Shown here one piece after another: positions 23,613-36,439 of a stretch of 64,000 nucleotides of DNA. The DNA is from Isoetes taiwanensis (Eukaryota > Streptophyta > Lycopodiopsida > Isoetales > Isoetaceae), in assembly GCA_021234155.1 (NCBI GenBank), contig JAJEKV010000380.1, positions 62,001 through 126,000 of the forward strand. Reading direction: 5' to 3'. The notes beneath the pieces are model-generated. The model worked only from the letters and a program-made list of their open reading frames with translations. It was not told the DNA's origin and made no database searches. The position numbers were made by a program, and so were the translations under genes. Numbering within the stretch: the first letter of the stretch is position 1; each line of letters opens with the position of its first letter.

Positions 23613-25789
23613 ATGCAACCTGACAGGGGCATGGACTTTGGATTCCGGAGGTCGGCGCTTTGCTTCCGAGCCTTGGCCTGGTTTATTTTACTTCTGGGCT
23701 TTGTCGTTGCGGCGAAAGGTGAAGAATCATTTCAGGATTTGGCTTGCTCGTTAGAAGAATCTGTTTGTCCTGCTTTGTCTTTGAGAGATTTGGTTTTGGG
23801 CTCGCTGGAAGGGGAAAATATACCAGACGCTGTCTCTAGGGTTCTGGAGGTGAGCAATTTTGTCTATGGGTTACAGAGTGCCTTTGTATTTCGTCTTTGC
23901 CTTGTTCTTCCAGTTTTTTTTTTGTTTTTTTTTTTGGGACCTAATCCTGCGGTTGAACTTGCAGCTAAATGAGACCATGTTGGAGCATGCTCTCGCTTTG
24001 GCGTGGGGCAAAAATTCAAACGCGTATGTGATGACCCTATTCTATGCATCCTGGTGCCCTTTCTCTAAACAGATGAGGCCTACATTTGATGTGTTGTCTT
24101 CTCTCTTTCCATCTATATATCACATTGCAGTAGAGGAATCTGTGGTTCGTCCAAGGTAATTATAGTTCTACAAATTGTTTTATACTTATGTTAAAGGTAT
24201 TTATTGTTAAAATTTAGATGTCAGTTTTCTAGCTTTACATAATGGGGAGGATACGGTGAAATAGGAATTCACATGGGGGAATAGAAGATAGAGAATTGTA
24301 GTATCAAGTCTCTTTGCTGATGGACTAGGATTCTGTCAGAGACGTGAGATTTTTGAGTGAATAGCTTGTTCAGAGCGAATTCACTCAAAAGGCATGCATA
24401 GAAAACATTTTGTGGCATTCATAAATATGATGTAAAATATGTTTATATTTATCTAAAGTAACTTTTATTGCAGTGTACTTGCGAAATATGGTGTCCACAG
24501 TTTTCCATCCCTCGTGCTGCTCACAAAGGGATCAACTGCTCGTTATTATGGTGCAAAGAAAACAAATGAACTAATAAAGTTCTATACAAATTTGACAGGT
24601 ATTCAAGAAATAGAAAGAGTGTTAGCATCTAGGTTCAGTCTTTGGCTAGTTGCATTATGTGTGTTAGTTGTAAGTCATGCTTGTAATACATGCAATTGCA
24701 CATGTTCCATTTGATCTACAATGCTAAAACTTGCAAACAATAAACAGCAACATGCACACCATCCTCATGCTCTCATACCCTTCATGTAGCTTTTGTCTCC
24801 TCCCTGATTAAGCCCCCTTTTTTTTTTCTCTGCTTGATTGAATCCTTTTTAACCTAGCATTGTTGCAATGCTCCAAACCTCATATCCCTTTTTAGTTTGT
24901 CTTTATTATGGATGCTATGCCAATTGCTGAATGTTAAATGCTCATGAGCTATACTGGAAGGCATTAGGAGATCCATCTTGTTCTTTGAACTGTAGATTCC
25001 GAGTTTCAGAACAAGAAACGTCTCTTATGACAATGGATTGTGTGGCATTTTCAAGAGAAATATGTTGCTTTGAAGGATGCATCACGAATTTATTCATATG
25101 GCATGCCTTTTTTTAGCTTTTTATTAAGTTTAACAATTGAGTTAAATTGCTTTTCTTCTGCATTTATCAAATGCAGCATGCTATGCTTTATTAATTTATA
25201 ACATCACAAGTGTGTTTGATCGATAACCGCTTGTACCTTTTATAATGCAGGTTTGCGACCCAGGTTTCGTGGCGGCCATAGCGATAATGCAATTGCTTTT
25301 ATTCTGGCATCCACAAAATTAAATCACAGTCGCGATGCCTGTCCGTATCCGCAAGCAATTTCACCTGAGAAGTGGTTTGAAGATGATACATATCTGGCCT
25401 TGGCAAGCTGGTTTCTTGTTTTTAGGGTGCTAATGGTCTTGCTCCCTTATATGATAGCAAAGGTAAGAGCATTTTGGAGTAGAAGACGAATATGTTTCAT
25501 GATAGGAGGATTTAGAGGAGTTCCACAAAGCCTCTGTTCTGAGAATAAAATAAGCATGCCTGACGGGGAGCAAACAAAGTCTTCTATGGCCAGTCCTGCT
25601 GGCATGTCCATTTCTGGGTGGCATTCAAGGTGTCAAATAGACTCCTCATCCTCAAATGGACCCTCAATAGCAGTGGCCGAAAGCAGCTCAAGAAGAGCAG
25701 GACATGCCGAGGAACTTCGTGAAGTTGGGGGACGGCTGCAGATTCTTGATAAAGCCCATTTTCAGAAAGTGTTTGGGTCGCATAAGTAA
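23613..25789 (+). CDS. 5'-adenylylsulfate reductase-like (APRL) thioredoxin-domain membrane protein
   Basis: Exons 23,613-23,849, 23,965-24,155, 24,474-24,598 and 25,251-25,789 join in phase (GT-AG) to 363 residues. Layout: N-terminal signal/anchor (residues 17-34), Cys-containing luminal segment ([13 protein letters not shown]), thioredoxin fold (about 80-184) with FYASWCPFS at the active-site position and cis-Pro FPS at 154, one membrane segment (231-254), and a Ser-rich cytosolic tail. APRL proteins are plant secretory-pathway PDI relatives. The site has one Cys (C110; the second is Ser), so classical dithiol exchange is not expected, and the reductase domain of true APR is absent. The start is the first in-frame ATG; M7 is an alternative. 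Intron 3 is longest (652 bp). All exons are open, so this is probably a functional gene. Confidence 0.88.
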
Positions 25790-27626
25790 GGTGGCTCACT
25801 GCATTTGCTTCATTTTCCAATGAGCTAGTTTTTGATATAATTGTAACATAGTGTAACATGAATGGTTAATCAGACCATAGGGGTCCTGGAGGTATGCAGT
25901 CTACATTTTGAAGGCATCATGCTACATATTCTGGTGGACTTGGATGCTGGCTTGTATTCTGTGGCCAGGTTCTTATAGTTAATGTCTCTGAGATCTTACT
26001 CCAGGTTCTAATACCTAAGAATGGCAGCGTGCATTTTCAGCATTTGAAGACATTACTTTTACAGGATAAATTTTAAAAGCTCAATGCTTTATCGTAGGGG
26101 CACCTTAGATGCACAATGCACAGTACATTAAGTTGGAGAAGTCCCGTTGACTCCTGCAAGCTCTTCCAGCCCTTTCCAGGTGGCTGTGTCATAATCATCA
26201 CCTTTATTTCATGAGGGGAGTACCTGGCTCACTTCCTAAAGTTATTGCGATATTCCATTTTTCGTCTTGTATCATACACAAGGTTGTGAGGACAAGGTAT
26301 ATGCTGCTCTTGATATTCTATGTTTTTTTGAGGATTGATGTGATGATAGCTCAATATAAAAATTCCAAATGTTAGTGGCTCTGTTTGTACTATTGGAATT
26401 GGATAAGGAAGGCTACCGTTGTCAATGACATTTGGCATGGGATGTTCATTTAGGGTACTTTCCCACAGGACGAAACTTCCGGTGTTCGCATGAGCCCCTC
26501 ACCTGAGTGGCTCAGGTTCAGAACCTCCCTTGCAAAGTAATCTGAAACTATTTCTTGAAGCCCAGGTTTTGACCTGAATACTCTTCCATCGGCTCAGATT
26601 CTGCTGCTAGATCTATTGGCTTAGCTTGAGGTCTGCTGTTCCTTTGTCACAGAACTTGTGAATCCAGGCTTCGCATCCAGGTCTGTCTGTATAGATTGGT
26701 TCATGGTAAAGCACCCTTAGGAGTGCTCTCTTTTCTGCTAAACGATTTTCTGTTTGTAAGCGCCATAGAGTATAATCCACATCCACGTCCACGTCCACGG
26801 TTGAGAACCAATGAGAGATCATCGTCTCGTGCCATTTACCAAGACGTCTCAATGTTTGTGATGCCCAATATTGGGATTTGCTTTAGGATTTTGAAGATTT
26901 GAGCAGTTTCATTCCAACTAATTTTAGATTAGACTATTGTTTCATTGGTCCTAATACGATTTTACACCCTATACTAAATGTGAGGGTTGCAAATGATTTC
27001 TGCAGAATTTTTGTTGGAAAAAATAAAGTTTTAATTAAAAGTAGGAGATTTTTTTTTTTTCTGCACGTTTTTTTTTAATTTAAAACCGTCGTTTTTTTAA
27101 TTTAAAACCGTCGTAGTAAAAAAAACAGGGCTGTGAAATTTCGGCAACAAACGACAGATTCTTGCAGAGCGAAAAGCCCAATCACCCAATCGAACTTCAC
27201 TTGATCTGCTCTATATCTGCCGTCCCCTGTAAAACGGTGCTGCCAACAAAGACCTGGAAATCAATTGCAAAAACAAGTTTCGGCAAATCTCAAGCCCTAG
27301 TGGGCCATCCGTTAGGAAATTTCGACGAGAAATTTTCAGGTGAAAAAAATCACCCCTTCCTAAAAATAAGCAAGGAAAATGTGAAAAAAAAAGAAAGGGA
27401 TAAGGCCTGTACACCTATATAGCAGGGGAATTAGCCGGGAAGAAGCTAGAGTGAGATGGGAAAGCAACCACGAGGGCGACAACAAGTTCGATGGTTGGAG
27501 ATGTAACAGGGGCAGCAACAGGGGCAATGACGGGAGCAGAAATATATTTCATGTTTGACCCTTGAAGTTTGAGGAAAATCTGCCGATAGGCATCGGAGTA
27601 TTTAAAGATTTAGAAGCTTTTGCATG

Positions 27627-27676
27627 TGAAGGAAGGAAGGAAGGAAGGAAGTATATTTTAACGTCTACGGAGGCTA
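27627..27676 (-). mobile_element. (TTCC)n-tailed element 3'-end stub
   Basis: GGAAG repeats followed by TATATTTTAACGTCTACGGAG, the reverse of the shared terminal word (CTCCGTAGACGTTAAAATA). Only about 25 bp of the element body remain. Confidence 0.7.
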
Positions 27677-28319
27677 GGTTTCTTCAGTCTTCCTCTACTC
27701 AGATATTTTGCCTAATTGTATTCACAAAGGCAAGGACTAGCTAGAATATATTTTTCACCCAAAAGCAAGACTAGCATATTCGAGAAGAAAATGCAATATT
27801 CAATGTCCATAATGACCATTGAGGGCTTAATAATTGAAGATGCTCATCTAGAACATCAAGTATGTATAATTCTAAGTCATGCATAGATGGGGCTCTGAGA
27901 AGTGGAAGAGGGGTCGCACTGAAAAAACCGAGATAAAGAGCAACAAAAGGATAGTTCTGTTATCAGAGTTCCACCGGATGAAGATAAGATTTTCCTTATT
28001 GAGATGTGCCAGTAGGGCCTAGATGATTTAGAGCAACTTGGCGACGGAGTGTCTGCGGGGTGCAAAAACGAGGCTAGAAACTATAGACTAGACGCCGACA
28101 TTGCGACCACGGGCACTACGTGTGGTGGCTGCATGGCTGCCCTCAGAACCACACCTGTTGTTGGACAAACCATTTATATTTTGATTGTATTTAATGATTT
28201 ACACGACATTTTGAAGTTGTCAATGATTTTTTGCCTTTGAAAAAAAAAAAAACATCATCTCCCATAAACAACCACAACAAGAAATTTAAAAACCATAATA
28301 AGATACATGCTAATGTCAT

Positions 28320-28388
28320 AAATCCTCTAGGTTTATGGAGATAAATGCGGTCAAATTCTCTAGGTTTATGGAGATAAATGCGGTCAAT
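28320..28388. repeat. 34-bp tandem duplication
   Basis: CTCTAGGTTTATGGAGATAA ATGCGGTCAA occurs twice in direct succession. Confidence 0.9.
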
Positions 28389-29414
28389 GCCTGCACAGAT
28401 AAATGTAATTGTGAGCTGTGATAATGTTTACCAAAATTGCCATTGATAATGTCTGCCAAAATTCCATCATTGAGGTCTATGATCCACAAAATATGACGGC
28501 AAGTTGTGGATATCATTTGCGGAAATCCCATCACTGGAGTCATCACAACCAAGGTATTCATATCTTAAGTCGAGAATGATTTGATTATTAGTTTTGCCAC
28601 AGGGTCAAAATTCCTTTGGAGAATTAGGTTGAAGTTCTTTTGGAAATTTAGGTAGCGGATGGGGCACCATCTAGTATTTCCCTAAGGGATGTGCTGCATA
28701 AATCTAATGGGATCGTCACGTGGAATCTCAAGGAAAGGGAAGTCCGCAGGACCCGTGGTAGTCAGGCTTGACACATTTTTAGCGTGCAACATCAAATACC
28801 ATTCTTAGCTTGCAGCGTCAAATACTAGAATCAATTTCAATAGATATACAATGTTAGATGATCAATGGTCAAATAGGCCAAGGTGATGAAAAATGACTGT
28901 AATCGATCCACTCCATCTCGGTTTTGACCTAGAATTGCAAGAAGGGCATATGGTTGGGTGGGTTGGTCTTTGAAAAATAATGACACATAAGATACAATTT
29001 TCATAATCACAGGGTTAACTTACCAACGAGAAAAGTTAATAACGGCAAGTCACCTTTTCCTATCAGAAGGTTACCTAGCACATATGACATGACTGAATGC
29101 TATCTACGAGAACAAGAAACAAGAATTCCTGACTGACCACCTTCCAATCGCAGCTAGAAAAAACAAAGCATAAAAATCTCAATAGTATAACGACAATGCC
29201 CTATAAAGCCAGGTTTAAGATATTAATACCCTGTTGTGGAGTTTCCAGCGGCGAGATTTCGGCAGATGGTATCACAGCTCGCAATAATTGTGTAGTTAAA
29301 ATGATTGCGTCTATTCCTTAAAGGAATTTGAAACATTCTTTTTGTTGGTTCTCCTATACTCAATCAACCATTTCACTTCTCTCCGCTTTGAGGTAAATAA
29401 GAATGGGATGCCGG

Positions 29415-29450
29415 ATTGGATGGATGGATGGACGGATGGATGGATGGTAA
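29415..29450. repeat. (GGAT)n microsatellite
   Basis: A run of GGAT units with one GGAC interruption. Confidence 0.9.
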
Positions 29451-30657
29451 GTCAGAATGGAATGTTGTGTAGAACTTATATGAGCGAAGAAAAAATAAAG
29501 TGAAGGTACTTCTGCATTTAACCAAGCCTTAAGATTGATGAAATCGTGCAATTAAGCATGTATGATAGTGTTTGGTGGAATCCACAGTTGTGTATTGTTG
29601 GGTGATATCACAATAACCACTAGCATCATTATAATCGGGAAGGTTATGTAGAAAATGCTTGCGCGTGAAAGCATGCTATGGTGTACCACTTTTGGAACCC
29701 TCAAAAGCATCTACACTAGGTACTTTTAAAACTGGTACTTTCTGTTTTTTCTTCCCATTAAAATCAGTCCAAAAATTTGGAATTGAAGGTCAATAACATG
29801 TCAGAAGATGTTTGCATAAGTTGGAATAATCCCATTAGAAGTTGAAGCTCTTTGTCAAACATTGGAGTATGTGGTTCGAGTGCAACTTATAGATGGATCT
29901 AGATTGCCGTCCCAATATATATAAACTCAATAAATCAAAATAAAAAATTGCTGGCATGTACAATTAATTAAATGGGCTGAGTAGTGGAATATTGATATGC
30001 ATGCCTAAAACCAAAATTGGCTTTCCTGATCTAGTGCTCGAAAAAGCAGTTCAAACAATGTAGCCTAGCAGAGCTTCGAGTGTTAAAAGAGATTTTTAGA
30101 GACTAAGTTCACAATTTAGATTAAGCTTACACGGACTTCAGGTTGAAGAGGAAAGAAAGCATGGAATGCCACATGAGTTGAGATTCTGCCCGTGTTGCAG
30201 AGAAGCTAGGCCAAAGATAAATACTATGCTTTCTTTAATATACTCGACCTTTGACCACCTAGTACCTACGACAGAGGTATGGTATTGACATTTGATCTTG
30301 TCAACAATTCATAGATTTATCAACACAAAATTTTGGTAGCTAATCATAGGATTATTGAAGGGAGATTCGAATTTGCAATTGTGATTGACAATTTAGACGC
30401 ACATATGATGCCATGAACTTCTGTATTTCTTCTTGTATTCTTCCGTCATGGGCCTTGGGTCCTTGCATTTTACCATGTCTCATTTTTGGTGTCCATTTGT
30501 CCACTCAAATTAGCATTATTTTTTAGTATTAAGGGAAGAGGGAAATTCAAAATTCGCGAGGATATCAGGGGGTGGTTGATTCTCCTTTTTTCGAGGGAGA
30601 GAGATCTCGTTTTTTTTCCTTCCATCCATTTTTTTTGTTCAAGCTTCTTGTGATCCA

Positions 30658-31100
30658 ATGACTAATGGCAAAATCAGGAGGCAGAAATGGCATTTGCAGA
30701 AGCAACGACAAAGAGCAAGCAAACTGAGGCAACAATTGTCAAATGGAAATTTAGATTGGAGTATTGAGCACTTGAAAAAGCAATTGCACTCCATAATCAC
30801 AAAAACTTTTTTGGATTTGACAAAATCAATATCTATAGACCAGAAGAAAGAAGTATGGCATCTAGTGGAGAACATCAAGGTTATACAGGTTACAATATCT
30901 GATAAGGAAAATATTGTCCATAGTAAAATTTTAGATAGCATCCAAGAAACTATACAACATGCAAAAGGAGTGGAGTCCAATGACAAATTAGCAGCAAAAA
31001 GAGTAGCATTAGTCATAGCACTTAAGAAGGTCAGGTATGGCAGCAAAAGATTAGCTGCCAAGGCTTTAGGAATTCATCCAAGAAATATTCTATATTATCC
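30658..31100 (+). pseudogene. N-terminal part of a TIR-transposon transposase-like protein
   Basis: An open frame with a basic coiled-coil-like start (KWHLQKQRQRASKLRQQL), a helical middle, and a possible helix-turn-helix at about residues 130-146 (YGSKRLAAKALGIHPRNI). Its layout parallels the frame at 63,072 (KRRMQRKRRAERLAQES ... SRIAKTLNIKRK), so I assign it to the same family. It ends after NILYYPS, where intron or unrelated sequence begins; the catalytic part is not joined. The assignment rests on pattern similarity between two sequences in this window. Confidence 0.55.
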
Positions 31101-33138
31101 TTCTTATGTAATGCAGTATCCCATTTTCGTTCTCCTTTATTTTCTTCTTTAAAAATTACTAAAACATGACATGTATGCACCATGGTTCAAAAATAGGGAA
31201 GTTCCTCCCCTAAAAATCCGCCCACTTGTGTTAAATTCCTGTCATGTTGAAAATTTTCTGGCAATTTTCCGGCAAGAAAATAATTTTTTTTTGGTATAAT
31301 ACACTAAAAAATGCAATAATTATTTTTTCTGGTAGCCTCAAATGCCAAACGGCATTTTTACTGGTTAGAAACGTTGCTATTTTTGAGCCCTGGTATGCCT
31401 CATTGATTGCAGGGTATTAATGTGTGTTCAGACGCATTTATGCGCATTTATGGCGGATAAAATATCTCCCCTGTTTTTGCTGAGGTCTCCTTTGTTTTCG
31501 TTGCTAAGCTCTCCTGTGTTTGGCTATGGCGCCTCAAATGTTTTGCAGGTTCTGATTAGCATTCAAGTTCTAGCAACCCAGGCTGCCGGATAGGGGTAGA
31601 TTTTGAGACAGAGGGAGCAGATTGTAGGGAGCGGGATGAGATGCATATGGCTAGCGATGGCGCCCTTAGAACCTCGTTTTCGGTGGACGTTTCAAGCATG
31701 GGCATGGACATATTACAGATCGAGATCTTCAGAGAGAAGGGCGGTAGTTTTCACGCATCAAAAGGGAACTTCGGCTTAAGCAGATCAGACTGCTGACAAA
31801 GCCAAGGGCAGATTGGGAGATTGCCATTGCTACTTTGGAAGGAGGCGGCATGAAAAGCCATCTGTTCTTAAAAAAATATTGGATTCCTTAGAACTCAGAA
31901 GAGGGCGAAGATGTGGTAAAATGATATGGGCATTAGCATCGGATATGGAGACCAAATTTTTTTGGATCTGAGATGAGGAACAATGATGGGAAGAAGGGAT
32001 CCGACAACCCTATTTCCAAGCTCGAAACTGCAGTCTTTCATGCTGTCTTGAGTGAAGCTTTTATATTTGACTCTGGTGTAGTCCTTAACAGTCCCCTGCT
32101 TTTCTTTCTCGTGGGCATGGCTTAACGCTCACCAAAATGGCATGGCAGATTTGTGGGAAAGAACTAGGTCAGAACTTAGCTGCTATCCAACGCCAGTAGA
32201 ATCGAACTTGGGCTCAGCGTACTGGCATCAAGGTAAATCATTGTGCGCCTATTCTTGATGCAAACAGAGTGCAAATCAGAAATTCTAATTTGAGTATTGT
32301 CCCCAGTTTTCGAGAAGACTCATAAAGAATCCATCTTCAAAACCACAATCATCACCATCTTTGCCCTTGCAAATCCCATTTATTTTTGGAAACCCTGTTA
32401 AGGACCCATTCAGGAAGAAGAATTGAGGCTTTGTCCAAGTGAAAATAAGGAATAGGAAGCTAAAAGGAAAGGAAATGGGTGACAAACCTACGAAAAGGAG
32501 AAGAAAAAATCCAGGACAAATTTGATGCACAAATCTGATGCACAAATCTGATGCTCCATGCAGAGAAGAATTTACAAAATCCTAATCCTGGCTCAAGCAA
32601 CAGGCTCCACCAGAACTAGAGGAGCCAACTCTGCAGTGACAGGTACAGGTTTGTCCTCTCGACCTATTGAGATTCAATGACTTCTTTTTTGTATTGTACT
32701 GAAATGTTACCCTTTATCCACTTAAGTGTTAAATTCATGCTCTTGTTGTCTCTACCTGAAAATATAAAGCATGCCGAGCATTGCAACAAATACAAATCTG
32801 AGAAAAAAGAACCTCCATTGAAAAATAGAATGTCAAACAAAAATTAATATCTAACAAATTGAAGCACGACTAAGAGAGCCAACAAAAATAGGCCAACAAA
32901 TTTCTTGCACATTGGTCTTCAATTGATGTATTAAAAATGTTGGCATTCTCACGCAAGCCCAACCATGCCAAGCCCAACATTGCCACATAATAAGGCAATT
33001 TCTTATTTGCATTTACTTTCCTATTTTCTTTTTTTAAGAGGCCATGGAGTATTATTATTTTTATTTCTCATGTGTGGGGTGCATCTTCGAATACCTTGCC
33101 ACTTCAATCATTCATGCTCAATTATTCATGCCAACTAT
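31101..33138. other. gene-free stretch between transposase relics
   Basis: AT-rich; probably intron or eroded interior of a transposon. No motif recognised. Confidence 0.35.
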
Positions 33139-34262
33139 AAAATGAGAATGAGAATGATTTTTTATCGTCCACTGAGGCCAATCGGCCTATGGGACCCACA
33201 AGGAGCGCAGCAAACTTATTACTGTCCGGGTTAAAAACCCCCCGCCCCGAAGGGTTTTCGAGGGAAAAACCGTGGCAGTAATAAGAATGCTGTCAAACTG
33301 TACAAGTATACATCAATGTATATATACAGGTCAAGTGTGTGCCCGAGGACATAGCTGATCTCGCATGTCCATAACCTCCTGAAGGTATGATCCCAGCACC
33401 CGTACGGATGCTGTGCTCAATGTCACATGTAACGGCTGGCCAGGCACGACCAACTTCGGCATAGCGCATCCGAGAATTTGATCATATCTTTCGGGCAACT
33501 TTGAAGGGTATGAGATTCATCCTCAATGACTCCCCATTTGGCGGCATTACAGAGCCTATCATGGCGTGGCTCACCAATCCATCCGCCTGTCTCAATTCGA
33601 AGATGATGTGCCCCCGCATGCGAATGGAGGCAATGAGTCCGCGCCTTTTCATGGGCAAGTGGGTACGCAGTAGCATTGCGGGCCTCGTTCCAATGTGGGA
33701 TTTATGTGGCGTACCGATAGTGTCTTTGTCTTGACATGTTCAAGGGCATTGGCATCCCAAAGCTTGCCGAGGAAGCAAGCGTCCAAGATATTGCCTCAAG
33801 CTATGGCGATCGCCTCGCTTGCACATGTATGCACCGTGTTCTCGCACATTCCATCTAGCGAACCATTGAGCTCTCTTTTCCTCCAAAGAGGCCTTGAGGG
33901 CCTGCGCCCATTGCCATGATATAAGCTAGTTTAGGGAGACGAGCATCGTCCATATTGACCACCTTCTGAAAATAGACAATGTGGCGATCAAGGGCCGCCC
34001 TCTGAAGAGGCAAGAATCCTGTCTCCTGCAGTAGAATTTGATATGGGACTGTGGACTTCACCCCTAGTGCTCGTACTAAGAAGGCTTTCTGGACCTGCTC
34101 CAAGTCATTCCAAGTAGCAAGTGATACTACTGGGCCCCATACTTCCACCCCGTATAAAAGGACAGGCTCTACTAAGACCTTAAACAGGTGTGACTGATGG
34201 GCCCAATCATACAACTCCGCTCTATGACTATTGCTTTGCATTGCATATAGTGCCTTCCATTC
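33139..34262 (-). mobile_element. LINE copy 4 (minus strand), 5'-truncated
   Basis: The minus strand carries the thumb/connection part of ORF2 (34,241-33,855: LVEPVLLYGVEVWGP, VRALGVKSTVPYQILLQETG), a decayed C-terminal zinc region (33,676-33,482) and the family 3' UTR: hairpin near 33,235-33,262, CCGATTGGCCTCAGTGGAC near 33,170. The tail is built of CATTCT rather than ATTCT units (33,139-33,157). It ends within about 10 bp of the transposase core at 34,271, so it probably inserted into that gene. Confidence 0.85.
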
Positions 34263-34270
34263 TCAGACGT

Positions 34271-34711
34271 GAGTGTCCTGCAACACATGCCATTCTCAAA
34301 GTGCAACACTTGCATTCAACTCAAGGATACATTTGCATCAACTGCAATAGAGAATGAAAGAATAGCAATTAAGGAGCAATTTGCAGATCACCAAAGGGAC
34401 CAAATATCATGTAGACAGTTGTATTGGCAGTGGAGAACATTTTCCCAGATGCAGCCTGTCAGATTTTTGTGTATAATTCATGATAAGATGGACCAACACA
34501 AGACTTTCTTGCCAAAGCTAGATCCTTTGCCCAAGCGTTGTCAAAACGCTTTTCAGATGAAAGTAAGTCTGGCGGGTGTCGTAACACATGGGCATGGAAC
34601 TGGAACCTATGGTCATTTTGTGCTTGATCTATGGAGGGATGATCCAAACTTCCATGTGAGCTCTATTTTCAAGTGCTTGAGAACACTAGAGAAAGGATCG
34701 ATAGAAGGAAG
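34271..34711 (+). pseudogene. DUF7869-like transposase core, left half (outer transposon)
   Basis: An open frame with a Cys pair (SKCNTCIQLKDTF), a helical segment, then LCIIHDKMDQHKTFLPKLDP and VVTHGHGTGTYGHFVLDLWR. This pattern (zinc pair; D in the IHDKMD block; HG.G....F..D) fits the RNase H-like core of DUF7869-type plant transposases, with the first catalytic Asp likely in DKMD. The frame stops at the 8-bp target duplication of the inner element and resumes at 41,651. A LINE cut it on the left. The residue-level catalytic role is inferred. Confidence 0.65.
34704..34711. repeat. target-site duplication, left copy (GAAGGAAG)
   Basis: An 8-bp duplicate matching 41,643-41,650 (GAAGGAGG) at 7 of 8 positions, directly outside the terminal inverted repeat. 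Confidence 0.7.
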
Positions 34712-34744
34712 GGGTCTATTTTTGTTAGTGGTACACAAAAAAGC
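34712..34744 (+). repeat. left terminal inverted repeat
   Basis: GGGTCTATTTTTGTTAGTGG followed by TACACAAAAAAGC; pairs with 41,609-41,642 with about four mismatches. Confidence 0.8.
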
Positions 34745-35077
34745 ATGTCGCGACATTGGTGCTGGCGTGGTGCTTTTTGCCCTTCATCGAATTTCTTCAT
34801 GCCCGTCACCTATTTTTTCAAGGCCCGTCGCGGTTGCTGATCACCCGCCAATTTCCTTCCCATCATCCGGAACGGTTGATCAGCAGGCCATCTCAGCAAT
34901 CCGGAATCCTCAAGCCATCTCATCAATCCATCTCATCGATCCCGAATTTGATGCTGGAGAATCATGGCTTCAATTTTGAGTCAGTTGAAAGATTGGCGGG
35001 CAATTGAGATAGAATGGCGGGCTTCCGCTTTATTTATCTTGTTTTGAATTGATGTGCTTTCTTTTAGTGAATTTACC

Positions 35078-36165
35078 ATGAATTGGGAGGAAAGATTTCT
35101 CCAATCTGCTTCGAAGCATAGTGTCACTTTTGATGCTAAAGATTTCATAAGCAGTATCCGGAATTTGGAACAGCAATCGGAGGAAATTTTATGCTTATAC
35201 TCCCGCCTGGCAGATAATTTTCTCCAGTCAGTTCAAAATTGCCCTGTTGTGGAGATAGCAGATAATTCTTTTCTTCCTGCTGGCGAAAGAACTGCAAATA
35301 GTGAGGGGGAATTTATTTTCAGTTCTTATAATGGTAATATCTTGAATTACTGCTCAATTGCTTGCAAATTATGATAGCTAACAAGTTAACCTCATTTTTC
35401 AGATGAAGGTGAGGCCAATAGTCAATTCGGACCAACAGACAATTGGAATCTTGTTTTGGTAAAAAAACTTGGAAATTGTGAAGAGGATTTTCGATTGAAC
35501 ACTCAGTCTCATGTTTGTGATGCTACCACTGAATCAGAGCCACCAAAGACATCCAATTGTGAAACAAACTGTGATGGTTTTGAAGCATTTTGTGATCTAC
35601 CTACAAATTCTGGTAAGTGCTTGAAAACTGCTTTTAAATGTTAAACAGTCTTGAAATACTAGTTTGCTAATTGTTTTAAAGGTGGTGTTGAGGTCCAACA
35701 TGAACATGGGTTTGAAGATCGGGGAATCACTCTATAGAAAATTGCATGCAATGAAAAGGAGAGAACAAAGAGCAAAGAAAAGAGCAAGAGAAGCGGATTT
35801 TACGTAAAGATGTCTCAAAGATGGACTAAGCAAGAGAAGAAAACAACAAATTTCAAAAAAATTGCATTGTATAATAATAAGGTATGTGCAAATGCTTCAC
35901 AACAAGACATTCTTGAAGGTGCTGCTAAAAGATCTTAATATCGTATTGAAATTGAAAGAAGTGAAAACAATGTCAACAATAGTGGAAAATTTGAGAAAAT
36001 CTTTGGCTCAACATAAGTATGATAGGAAAACCCGATGTGGTCGAGCTCGAACCTCAAAGCAATGGTTTATGCCTTTGTTGCCCTCGAGAAAACCAAATCA
36101 GAGAAGGCTATCTCAATGTTTGAATTTGAATGTAAAATATGTTACAACAAAGAAGACATAGAAGA
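35078..36165 (+). pseudogene. inner-element transposase, N-terminal exons (broken)
   Basis: Exon 1 (35,078-35,333), exon 2 (35,403-35,612) and exon 3 (from 35,682) join in phase through GT-AG introns. The protein starts MNWEERFLQSASKH, is acidic and Ser/Cys-rich, then hits TAG at about 35,736-35,738. One base out of frame it continues YRKLHAMKRREQRAKKRARE, matching the basic block (CRKIMSAKRRMQRKRRAE) of the frame at 63,072. Further broken basic frames run to 36,160. So this was the DNA-binding/nuclear half of the transposase and is now disabled. Confidence 0.6.
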
Positions 36166-36439
36166 GCAAAGTTAGAAATTGGTGAAGGTCCCCCGGTCAA
36201 TGTTTAAGAGACAAACCAGATCCGACAAACTCACTAATCAACAAAGAAAAGCTTGTGGTTGAGTTCGGACCAATAATTCAAGAGTGTCTCCATGCAAGAA
36301 GCATGTGATTAAAATTAGGATTGTCAAAGGCAATAAAATATTGCATCCTCTACATTTTTGGAAGAGACTCCGAGGTTGGTTTATCTAATTTCCCTTTCTT
36401 TTCTTTTTTTTTTTTTTTAAATTTACCATGCCTACAATG
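36166..36439. other. non-coding interior of the inner transposon
   Basis: Contains a poly-T run near 36,404-36,419. Probably intron or eroded coding sequence. Confidence 0.4.

Larger units (their letters stand above)
25790..30440. other. long gene-free stretch
   Basis: I see no supported host gene. It holds a poly-T block near 27,048-27,100, a (TTCC)n element stub, a 34-bp tandem duplication and a GGAT repeat (listed separately). Confidence 0.4.

Noticed and set aside
27162-27422. 86-aa + frame rich in Lys
   Set aside because: No start context, motif or splice evidence; its antisense frame is equally open.
34741-34979. Continuation of the outer transposase frame past 34,711
   Set aside because: The frame stays open by chance, but the sequence after 34,712 belongs to the inner element (terminal repeat), not to the transposase.
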